Positions 1-5,098 of a DNA stretch of 5,098 nucleotides are shown one piece after another. The stretch comes from an uncultured Clostridia bacterium (GTDB lineage Bacteria > Bacillota > Clostridia > Oscillospirales > Acutalibacteraceae). The notes beneath the pieces are model-generated. The model was given only the letters and a program-made list of their open reading frames with translations, was not told the DNA's origin and did not search any database. A program made the translations under genes and the position numbers. The stretch's first letter is position 1. Each line of letters starts with the position of its first letter. The stretch spans positions 1 to 5,098 of the forward strand of contig CAMHOI010000077.1 of the NCBI GenBank assembly GCA_946186725.1, written 5' to 3'.

Positions 1-859
1 GCGCGGTGCACAGGACGGTGGGCCACGCCGTTTCGTAATGCGACAAAAGATCGGCCCGCTCCACCGAACCGAAAAAGGTATCCTTGATCCGGCCGCTCGC
101 GCCGTACTGGAGCAGGCAGGGCAGCCAGACGACCGCCGTGGTCAGCGCCGCCAGCAGGGAGCCGAGGGAAAAACGCCACGCGATCACGCCCCTGCGGCCG
201 TCCTTGCGAAGCAATAAGGTCAGCCCGATGACCAGCATCAAAAACACGACCACCATGTAGCCGATATAGTAATTGACGACCACCATGGCGGCCAGCACCG
301 CGGTGTAGGGCAGGATCCTGCCCCGCTCACACAGAGCGTCCAGCGACAGTATGAGAAGGGGGAAGAGCGCCATCATGTCCAGCCAGATGACGTTCTGATA
401 ATAGAGCATGCCATAGCCGCTCAAGGCGTAGAGCATACCGAGCGCCGCCACCCAAACGGGGTCCAGCCGCTCGAATTTCTTCCTCAGGCAGAAGGCGGCC
501 GTGCCCGCGCAGGTCGTCAGCTTGAGCAGGACGAGGAGATTGGCGAAATGGAAGAGCTCCGTCTTGGGCACGAAAGCCACCAGGAAGGAGAAGGGACTGG
601 CCAGAAAGAAAAAGAACACCGACCACAGATCCATCCCGCCCGCGTTGGGCAGATTGAGGAAGAGTCCCTCCCGTCCGGCCAGAATATCCTTGAAGTCGGC
701 CAGCAGGGGAAGCACCTGCTGATCCATGTCGCACCAGGAAACGGAGCCGCCCCCGAAAGGCCAGGCGCCGTCCAGCGCGAAAACAGCCAACAGCAGCAGC
801 GCCGTGCACAGAGGCGCCGCGAGCCACGTAAAAGCGCGCTTGTCAAACTGAGCGGTCAT
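1..859 (-). CDS. YfhO-family membrane protein (probable GT-C glycosyltransferase), C-terminus beyond window
   Basis: This reading frame opens at ATG 859 and runs without a stop to the left edge: 286 residues, roughly the N-terminal third of a YfhO-type protein (complete members are about 850 residues). It begins with a membrane segment (about 11-31), then an extracytoplasmic loop carrying D44-x-D46-x-Q48, which matches the conserved Asp-rich loop of the family, where GT-C enzymes carry their catalytic Asp. Further hydrophobic segments lie near 77-98, 103-124, 133-152, 157-176, 184-217 and 229-250. The stretches YALSGYG (144-150), NVIWLD (156-161) and NYYIGY (196-201) are characteristic of YfhO. 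Characterised relatives are needed for glycosylation of lipoteichoic acid, taking sugar from a lipid carrier outside the membrane; the acceptor here is unknown. GGAGG at 869-865 lies 5 nt before the start, which is 2 nt past the yfbR stop, so the two genes should be co-transcribed and translationally coupled. Confidence 0.85.
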   Translation of the reverse strand, partial: MTAQFDKRAFTWLAAPLCTALLLLAVFALDGAWPFGGGSVSWCDMDQQVLPLLADFKDILAGREGLFLNLPNAGGMDLWSVFFFFLASPFSFLVAFVPKTELFHFANLLVLLKLTTCAGTAAFCLRKKFERLDPVWVAALGMLYALSGYGMLYYQNVIWLDMMALFPLLILSLDALCERGRILPYTAVLAAMVVVNYYIGYMVVVFLMLVIGLTLLLRKDGRRGVIAWRFSLGSLLAALTTAVVWLPCLLQYGASGRIKDTFFGSVERADLLSHYETAWPTVLCTA

Positions 860-861
860 AC

Positions 862-1446
862 TTACCTCCGGCCCGTCAGGGCGTCCAGCGTCTCGCCGTA
901 GCCGCCGAGGAAATCAGCCAAAAAGGCGTCCACCTCGGGCATGTGCATCTCCCGGAGCACGCTCTCCAGGGAGGCGCGGGCGTCGCGGAACTCGGTATTG
1001 CCCATGCCTTCCTCCTCCACACACTTGAGGAGGGCGGACAGCTTGTCCGCCGCCTTGATGAAGGGGGCGTAGGCGCCGTCGTCCCCGCGGATATAGGGAG
1101 CGAGATCCTCCCGCATATCCCCGGGCAAGCTCTCCACCAGGCGGTCGGCCGCCGCTCTCTCGGCGGTGCGGTAGGCGGCGCGCAGCTCGGGATTGAAGTA
1201 TTTGACGGGGGTGGGCATATCCCCGGTGATGATCTCGGTCGCATCGTGGAACATGGCCAGCACGGCGGCGTGCTCGGGATCCAGATCGCCCCCGAAGCGG
1301 CGGTTGTGGATCACCACCAGCGCCTGGGCGATAAAGGCCGTCTGAAGGCAGTGCTCGCTCAGATTCTCCCGGCGGGCGCTGTGCATCAGCCCCCAGCGGT
1401 CGATGTATTTCATGCGGGCGAGCAGGGCGTAAAATCGACTGGTCAT
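862..1446 (-). CDS. yfbR: YfbR-type HD-domain 5'-deoxynucleotidase
   Basis: A 194-residue cytoplasmic enzyme that aligns almost end to end with E. coli YfbR (199 residues), a metal-dependent phosphohydrolase that removes phosphate from deoxyribonucleoside 5'-monophosphates in nucleotide salvage. Landmarks in order are R17-W18 (E. coli R18), S30-E31-H32 (first metal His), H67-D68 with E71 (the HD motif and catalytic Glu), the very conserved GDMPTPVKYF at 75-84, and D134 within KAADK (last metal ligand). All metal and catalytic positions are present, so it should be active. The start is set by AGGAGA at 1456-1451, 4 nt from the ATG. It is the first gene of the leftward unit, with a good sigma-A promoter at 1511-1483 overlapped by the operator-like repeats, so repression by the neighbouring XRE protein is likely (inference). 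Pairing with a YfhO-type membrane protein is unusual. Exact nucleotide preference cannot be read from sequence. Confidence 0.9.
   Translation of the reverse strand: MTSRFYALLARMKYIDRWGLMHSARRENLSEHCLQTAFIAQALVVIHNRRFGGDLDPEHAAVLAMFHDATEIITGDMPTPVKYFNPELRAAYRTAERAAADRLVESLPGDMREDLAPYIRGDDGAYAPFIKAADKLSALLKCVEEEGMGNTEFRDARASLESVLREMHMPEVDAFLADFLGGYGETLDALTGRR
865..869 (-). promoter_or_regulatory. Ribosome binding site of the leftward yfhO-like gene, inside the end of yfbR
   Basis: The minus strand reads GGAGG-TAA-GT-ATG: the Shine-Dalgarno abuts the yfbR stop codon (864-862) and sits 5 nt from the next ATG (859). A ribosome terminating on yfbR would be positioned to restart on the membrane protein. 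It also fixes the start of the edge-truncated gene. Confidence 0.8.
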
Positions 1447-1482
1447 GTTTTCTCCTTTTTGCCGAGCCGTCAGCCCAGCGCT

Positions 1483-1511
1483 ATAATATCAAGTTTTTTG
1501 ATAAAAGTCAA
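1483..1511 (-). promoter_or_regulatory. Sigma-A type promoter of the yfbR-yfhO-like unit
   Basis: On the minus strand, TTGACT (1511-1506, 5 of 6 matches to TTGACA) is followed after exactly 17 nt by TATTAT (1488-1483, 5 of 6 matches to TATAAT). Transcription should start near 1476, giving a leader of about 30 nt that includes the AGGAGA ribosome binding site. The first palindrome (1487-1503) occupies the spacer and touches the -10 box, and the second abuts the -35 box, so a protein bound there would be expected to block this promoter. Confidence 0.7.
1485..1503. promoter_or_regulatory. Operator-like palindrome, copy 1
   Basis: TATCAA (1487-1492) and TTGATA (1498-1503) form a perfect 6-bp inverted repeat with a 5-nt spacer (GTTTT). 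The 19-nt block 1485-1503 is repeated at 1510-1528 with one difference (G1493 versus C1518). It fills the spacer between the -35 and -10 boxes of the yfbR promoter. Size and symmetry fit a dimeric XRE/Cro-type repressor site; the likely ligand is the protein encoded at 1558 (inference). Confidence 0.65.
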
Positions 1512-1528
1512 TATCAACTTTTTTGATA
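1510..1528. promoter_or_regulatory. Operator-like palindrome, copy 2
   Basis: This is the second copy of the 19-nt block, with arms TATCAA (1512-1517) and TTGATA (1523-1528) around CTTTT. One further pair (A1511/T1529) extends the arms to 7 bp. It lies 25 bp centre to centre from copy 1, about two and a half helical turns. It abuts the -35 box of the yfbR promoter and starts 30 nt before the XRE coding start, so it could serve autoregulation as well. A perfect 10-bp palindrome, TGATATATCA (1524-1533), continues from its right arm and may supply an extra half site. Confidence 0.65.
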
Positions 1529-1557
1529 TATCATAATGGTTCCGGGAGGGAAGCAAC

Positions 1558-1773
1558 ATGAGACTTCGTGAATTGAGAGAGGACCGCGATCTCCGTCAGA
1601 AGGATCTGGCAAACGTGCTCAACGTGAATCAGAATACCTATTCCAACTACGAAAACGAGAAGACCGAGCCACCCTACAGCGTGCTCAAACAGCTCTGTCT
1701 GTTTTACGGCGTAAGCGCGGACTATATTCTGGAGCTGCCAAAGGGATTGCCGTACCCTGAAAGAAACCCTTGA
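1558..1773 (+). CDS. Small XRE/Cro-CI family DNA-binding regulator
   Basis: A 71-residue protein that is essentially a single helix-turn-helix domain (HTH_3/XRE type). The first helix is about residues 2-9. Q14-L21 (QKDLANVL) and Q25-N33 (QNTYSNYEN) match the second and recognition helices, followed by the typical YSVLKQLCLFYGVSADYIL (40-58). There is no sensor, metal-binding or peptidase domain, so any signal would have to act on this domain itself or through a partner. The start is ATG 1558, 7 nt after GGGAGGG (1544-1550). GC content, hand-counted, is about 50%, clearly lower than the flanking genes, which may mark separate acquisition. It probably binds the paired palindromes just upstream, repressing the leftward promoter and perhaps its own. 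Its own promoter is unclear: CATAAT at 1532-1537 resembles a -10 but has no good -35. No terminator separates it from the downstream gene, so read-through is possible. Confidence 0.88.
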   Translation: MRLRELREDRDLRQKDLANVLNVNQNTYSNYENEKTEPPYSVLKQLCLFYGVSADYILELPKGLPYPERNP

Positions 1774-1775
1774 CA
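1770..1775 (+). promoter_or_regulatory. Possible -35 box overlapping the XRE stop codon
   Basis: TTGACA is a perfect -35 hexamer that includes the TGA stop (1771-1773). The hexamer 17 nt downstream is only TTGGAT (1793-1798), 3 of 6 matches to a -10. It may be a weak second promoter for the rightward membrane protein gene, or chance. Confidence 0.25.
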
Positions 1776-1808
1776 AAAAGACGAAAAAAACATTGGATTT
1801 CTCTTTAT

Positions 1809-1833
1809 TATTATACCTGCCTTTGGTATAATA
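1809..1833. promoter_or_regulatory. Inverted repeat on an extended -10 promoter for the rightward yfhO-like gene
   Basis: TATTATACC (1809-1817) and GGTATAATA (1825-1833) form a perfect 9-bp inverted repeat around a 7-nt centre. The right arm contains TGG-TATAAT (1824-1832), a consensus extended -10 element, which can work with a poor -35 (TTTATT at 1804-1809). Transcription would start near 1839, about 25 nt before the coding start. The sequence differs from the TATCAA-N5-TTGATA palindromes, so a different regulator, or simple symmetry of a promoter element, is implied. It is AT-rich and lacks a following T-run, so it is not a convincing terminator. Confidence 0.5.
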
Positions 1834-1852
1834 GTCAATGACCAATGGTTTC

Positions 1853-1858
1853 GGAGGG
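1853..1858 (+). promoter_or_regulatory. Ribosome binding site deciding the start of the rightward yfhO-like gene
   Basis: GGAGGG lies 6 nt before ATG 1865. An in-frame ATG at 1838 has no Shine-Dalgarno and falls at the predicted transcription start, and the one at 1859 directly abuts this site. The start at 1865 is therefore preferred. Confidence 0.75.
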
Positions 1859-1864
1859 ATGGAC

Positions 1865-4426
1865 ATGCTTTTGGCGCACAAGCAGAAGGAGCGGTACGGT
1901 CAGGCCTTTTTGCTGGGTCTGCTGGTATCCGGCCTGGTGCTGGGCTTCTATATGCTTCAGGGAGAGGGTTACTTTCTCTATTACGGTGATTTCAACGTCC
2001 AGCAGATCCCCTTCTATCGCCTGGCCCACGACGCCGTAAGGGAGGGCAACTGGTTCTGGAACTGGAACACCGACCTGGGCGCCAATTTCGTCGGCTCCTA
2101 CAGTTTCTATATGCTGGGCAGTCCCTTCTTCTGGTTGACCCTCCTCTTTCCGTCCGAGATCGTCCCCTACCTCATGGGCCCCCTGCTCATGCTCAAGTTT
2201 GGCTGTGCCTCGCTGACCGCCTACGCCTATCTGCGGCGCTTCTGCCGTTTCACCCACAACGCGCTGATCGGCGCTCTGCTTTACGCCTTCTCTGGCTTCT
2301 CGGTCTACAACGTCTTCTTCAACCATTTTCACGAGGCCATCGTCCTTTTCCCCCTGCTGTTGCTGGCACTGGAGCAGCTGGTGGTGGACAACCGTCGGGG
2401 CGTCTTCGCGGCGGCCGTCTTTCTGACCGCCTACTCCAACTACTTCTTCTTCGTGGGCATGGTCGTGTTCGTGCTGCTCTACGTCGGGATCAAGACCTTC
2501 TCCGGGAGCTGGAAGCTGACCTTCAAGCGTTTCCTCGTCGTCGCGCTGGAATCGGTGCTGGGCACGGTCATGGCGGCGGGCCTGCTGCTGCCCACCTTCC
2601 TGGCCATCCGGAGCATGAGCCGCGTCAACGGCTATCTGGTGGGCTGGAACGCCCTCATCTACAGCAAGCCCCAGGTCTTCTATAACATCATCCAGTCCTT
2701 CTTCTTCCCGCCCGACAACCCCGCCCGCCTGGTCTTCTTCCCCGACAACACCTACCAGTGGTCCTCCATGAGCGGCTGGCTGCCGCTGGTGAGCATGACG
2801 GGCGTCATCGCCTGGCTGCAGGTCAAAAAGGGCACCTGGCAGAAGCGGCTGTTCACCGTGTGCGCCGTTATGGCGCTTGTTCCCTTCCTCAACAGCGCCT
2901 TCTACGCCTTCAACTACTCCTACTACGCCCGATGGTACTATATGCCCATCCTCATCATGTGTCTGATGACGGTGCAGGCGCTGGAGGACCCCGAGATCAA
3001 CTGGATCTCCGCCTTCCGCTGGTCCTTCGGCATCACGCTGGTCATCACCCTGCTGGTGGGGCTGATGCCCTCCCTGCACACCATCGAGGGCGGCTTTTCC
3101 CGGTTCGGGCTCTATAAGGACGCCAACGCCGAAGGCGGCACCTTCTACACCGCCCGCTTCTGGGTGGAGTGCGCCATCGCGCTGGGCAGTCTGCTCATCT
3201 TCCTGGTGCTGCTGATCGCGCGCGGCGGCTGGCGCAAGCGCCGGCCCGAGCAGACCAAGGGGGACCGCATCCGCCGCATCCGCACGCAGGAGCCCGTCTT
3301 CTGGCGGGGGATGGTGTGCGCGGTGTGCGTGGTGTCGCTGGTCTACTCCGCCGTCCACATCGGCTGGGGCAAGACCCACTCCGACTCCACCGACTACCTG
3401 GTCAATCACATGCTGCGCGGGACGGTAACGCTGGACATCGAGGACGGCGAGCGCATCGACGTCTACGACGGAATGGACAACACCGCCATGTATCTGGGCT
3501 ACCCCTCCATTCAGGCCTTCCACTCCATCGTGCCCGTCTCGGTGTTCGATTACTATAAATACGTCGGCGTCGACCGCGGGGTCGCCTCCCGCCCCAAGGC
3601 GGACGCCTATCCGATCCGCGGCCTGCTGAGCGTGCGCTACCTGCTGGATTACACGGGCAGCGGCGAGAGCTTCCGGGCGGACGGAGAAGCTGACGCCACC
3701 ATGCCGGGCTTCCGTTTCCTGAAGAACGAGAACGGCTTCGACGTTTATGAGAACGAGTGCTTCGTTCCCTACGGCTTCACCTACGACGCCTGCATCTCCC
3801 GCGAGACCGTCGAAAGTGAGTACGGCTCCTATCATTCCGCCGTCATGCTCAAGGCCGTCATCCTCTCCGCGGAGGACGTCGAGACCTACGGCGACCTCAT
3901 GCAGGTCGTGGAGGGCAGCGAGCTGTACGGCGGGAGCGGTTTCTCCCGCACCTCCTACGTGGAGGACTGCAAAGCCCTGCAGAAGAACGTCGTCAGTTCC
4001 CCCCTCGTCATCGACAAGCGCGGCTTCACCTCCGAGGTCGAGCTGAGCAAGGAAAACCTGGTCTTCTACTCGGTGCCCTTTGACGACGGCTGGACCGCCA
4101 CCGTCGACGGAGAGGAAGTCGAGATCGTGCGCGCCAACGTCGGCTTCATGGCCGTGCGCGTGCCCGAGGGCAAGCACACCGTCCGCTTTTCGTATCACAC
4201 GCCCGGCCTCGTGGCCGGCATCGCCGTCGGGATCGGCGGCATGCTTCTGACGGCGGGCTATCTGGTCCTCGTCTTTCTGCTGCGCAGGCGAAAGCCCGCC
4301 GAGCCGACCCCCGACCTTGAGCGCGAGACGCTGGAGGCCGCCTGGGCGGCCCAGGATGAGGCCGAGAGAGACGTCTTCGGCGACTGTCTCTCTCCCGTCG
4401 ATCGGAAAGGAGCGAACAAGCGATGA
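1865..4426 (+). CDS. YfhO-family membrane protein (probable GT-C glycosyltransferase), full length
   Basis: An 853-residue integral membrane protein, about the usual length for YfhO. TM1 is at about 12-32, followed by a loop with D42-x-N44-x-Q46 at the position of the conserved Asp-rich motif. Hydrophobic segments follow near 78-96, 99-122, 133-150, 158-174, 180-208, 222-247, 304-320, 329-347, 358-371, 386-404 and 434-452. A basic cytoplasmic loop (454-473) and TM at about 481-497 lead to a long soluble, presumably extracytoplasmic region (500-780). This ends in the YfhO-typical FDDGWTATVDGE (739-750) and VPEGKHTVRFSY (766-777); a last TM (about 782-806) and a charged 43-residue tail close the protein. 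The shared order of motifs (LLYAFSGF 138-145, LFPLLLLALE 161-170, NYFF 192-195) makes it a paralogue of the leftward protein. By family it transfers sugar from a lipid carrier to a surface polymer; substrate unknown. It overlaps the GT2 gene by 4 nt, which probably supplies the lipid-linked sugar. Confidence 0.85.
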   Translation: MLLAHKQKERYGQAFLLGLLVSGLVLGFYMLQGEGYFLYYGDFNVQQIPFYRLAHDAVREGNWFWNWNTDLGANFVGSYSFYMLGSPFFWLTLLFPSEIVPYLMGPLLMLKFGCASLTAYAYLRRFCRFTHNALIGALLYAFSGFSVYNVFFNHFHEAIVLFPLLLLALEQLVVDNRRGVFAAAVFLTAYSNYFFFVGMVVFVLLYVGIKTFSGSWKLTFKRFLVVALESVLGTVMAAGLLLPTFLAIRSMSRVNGYLVGWNALIYSKPQVFYNIIQSFFFPPDNPARLVFFPDNTYQWSSMSGWLPLVSMTGVIAWLQVKKGTWQKRLFTVCAVMALVPFLNSAFYAFNYSYYARWYYMPILIMCLMTVQALEDPEINWISAFRWSFGITLVITLLVGLMPSLHTIEGGFSRFGLYKDANAEGGTFYTARFWVECAIALGSLLIFLVLLIARGGWRKRRPEQTKGDRIRRIRTQEPVFWRGMVCAVCVVSLVYSAVHIGWGKTHSDSTDYLVNHMLRGTVTLDIEDGERIDVYDGMDNTAMYLGYPSIQAFHSIVPVSVFDYYKYVGVDRGVASRPKADAYPIRGLLSVRYLLDYTGSGESFRADGEADATMPGFRFLKNENGFDVYENECFVPYGFTYDACISRETVESEYGSYHSAVMLKAVILSAEDVETYGDLMQVVEGSELYGGSGFSRTSYVEDCKALQKNVVSSPLVIDKRGFTSEVELSKENLVFYSVPFDDGWTATVDGEEVEIVRANVGFMAVRVPEGKHTVRFSYHTPGLVAGIAVGIGGMLLTAGYLVLVFLLRRRKPAEPTPDLERETLEAAWAAQDEAERDVFGDCLSPVDRKGANKR

Positions 4427-5098
4427 ACGAAGCGCCCGTCCTTTACCTGGTCATCCCCTGCTACAACGAGGAGGAGGTCCTCCCCCTCACCCTGCCCGCC
4501 GTCACCGGCAAGCTGGACCGCCTCAAGGCGGCCGGGCTCTGTCACGAGGACAGCCGCGTGCTCTTCGTCGACGACGGAAGCAAGGACGGCACCTGGGCCC
4601 TGCTGGAGCAGGCCTTTACCGAGCGCAGTGACGTCTGCGCCGTCAAGCTGGCGCACAACCGCGGGCATCAGAACGCCCTCTACGCCGGGCTGATGACCGC
4701 CCTGCCCTACGCCGACTGCACCGTCTCCATGGACGCCGATCTGCAGGACGACGTGGAGGTTCTCAACGAGTTTCTGCAAAAGTTCGCCGAGGGCTGCGAC
4801 GTGGTCTACGGCGTGCGCCGCGCCCGCCGGAAGGACACCTTCTTCAAGCGCGCCACCGCCCGCGGCTTCTACCGCTTCATGCGGGGCATGGGCGCCGACG
4901 TGGTCTACGATCACGCCGACTACCGCCTGATGAGCAAGCGGGCGCTTCAGGCGCTGGCCGAATACGGGGAGAGCAACCTCTTCCTGCGCGGGATCGTGCC
5001 CGACATCGGCTACAAGAGCGACGTGGTCTACTACGAGCGCAGCGAGCGCGCCGCCGGCCGCTCCAAGTACCCCCTGCGGAAGATGATCGCCTTCGCCG
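4423..5098 (+). CDS. Family 2 glycosyltransferase (CsbB/GtrB/DPM1-like), C-terminus beyond window
   Basis: 225 residues are present, covering nearly the whole cytoplasmic GT-A catalytic domain. Motifs in order are PCYNEEEVL (12-20), the nucleotide-binding V49-D50-D51-G52-S53, NRGHQNALYAGL (79-90), the metal-binding DxD in MDADLQD (103-109), HADYRLMS (about 164-171) and the late AGRSKYPLRKM expected just before the membrane anchor. Relatives such as CsbB, GtrB and DPM1 move a sugar from a nucleotide donor onto undecaprenyl or dolichyl phosphate at the inner face of the membrane. CsbB-like members end in two membrane helices, which would lie past the edge. ATG 4423 overlaps the TGA of the preceding gene (ATGA), with AAAGGAG at 4406-4412 as ribosome binding site 10 nt upstream, so translation is probably coupled to the YfhO-like partner. 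The sugar (glucose, GlcNAc, mannose or other) cannot be told from sequence. Confidence 0.9.
   Translation, partial: MNEAPVLYLVIPCYNEEEVLPLTLPAVTGKLDRLKAAGLCHEDSRVLFVDDGSKDGTWALLEQAFTERSDVCAVKLAHNRGHQNALYAGLMTALPYADCTVSMDADLQDDVEVLNEFLQKFAEGCDVVYGVRRARRKDTFFKRATARGFYRFMRGMGADVVYDHADYRLMSKRALQALAEYGESNLFLRGIVPDIGYKSDVVYYERSERAAGRSKYPLRKMIAFA

Noticed and set aside
327..846. Open frames of 166 and 109 codons on the minus strand inside the left membrane protein gene
   Set aside because: They are out of frame with the continuous YfhO-like reading from ATG 859 to the window edge, which carries the family motifs.
1485..1528. The paired repeats as the beginning of a CRISPR array or as iterons
   Set aside because: There are only two copies, separated by 6 nt, each a short palindrome overlapping promoter boxes. 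No spacer-length units and no replication gene are nearby.
943..1536. A 197-codon open frame on the plus strand antisense to yfbR
   Set aside because: The minus-strand frame matches YfbR with all catalytic residues. The antisense frame has no domain and runs through the operator region.
1809..1833. The inverted repeat as an intrinsic terminator for the XRE gene
   Set aside because: The stem is AT-rich (only two G-C pairs), there is no T-run after it, and the right arm is an extended -10 element placed suitably for the next gene.
1531..1881. A 116-codon open frame on the minus strand antisense to the XRE gene
   Set aside because: No domain is recognisable, and the plus-strand frame is a textbook XRE domain with a good ribosome binding site.
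1835..4198. A 787-codon open frame on the minus strand, antisense to nearly all of the rightward yfhO-like gene
   Set aside because: It is rich in His, Gln, Gly, Asp and Val with no recognisable domain, no membrane segments and no ribosome binding site I can see. It mirrors the codon bias of the real GC-rich gene, whose product matches YfhO along its whole length.
4258..4914. A 218-codon open frame on the minus strand across the yfhO-like/GT2 junction
   Set aside because: It is antisense to clear GT2 motifs and shows the same low-complexity His/Gly/Val/Ala composition; a codon-bias shadow.

Overview
The window looks like chromosomal DNA from a GC-rich member of the Bacillota, plausibly a Clostridia/Oscillospiraceae-type gut anaerobe. 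The grounds are strong GGAGG-type ribosome binding sites, sigma-A style promoters, very AT-rich intergenic gaps between GC-rich genes (hand-counted stretches of 60-75% GC), and YfhO-type and CsbB-like glycosylation genes typical of Gram-positive bacteria. The taxonomic call is inference; there is no rRNA or other marker here.

Layout. Two gene groups diverge from an AT-rich control region at about 1447-1557. Leftward (minus strand) lie a YfbR-type HD-domain 5'-deoxynucleotidase (1446-862) and, only 2 nt after its stop, a YfhO-family polytopic membrane protein (859 to the left edge, incomplete). Rightward (plus strand) lie a 71-residue XRE/Cro-type repressor-like protein (1558-1773), a second, full-length YfhO-family protein of 853 residues (1865-4426), and a family 2 glycosyltransferase (4423 to the right edge, incomplete) that overlaps it by 4 nt.

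How it may work together. In Bacillus and Listeria, CsbB-like GT2 enzymes charge undecaprenyl phosphate with a sugar in the cytoplasm, and YfhO/GtlB-type GT-C membrane proteins transfer that sugar to a cell-surface polymer outside. The overlapping yfhO-like/GT2 pair fits that scheme, and a YfhO paralogue sits on the opposite arm. The control region carries two nearly identical copies of an imperfect palindrome (TATCAA-N5-TTGATA) 25 bp apart. One lies in the spacer of a well-formed promoter for the nucleotidase arm and the other directly upstream of its -35 box. The XRE protein encoded next door is the obvious candidate to bind them. A different 9-bp inverted repeat covers the extended -10 promoter of the rightward yfhO-like gene.

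No gene-free stretch exceeds 300 bases. I see no tRNA, rRNA, CRISPR array, insertion sequence or convincing intrinsic terminator.
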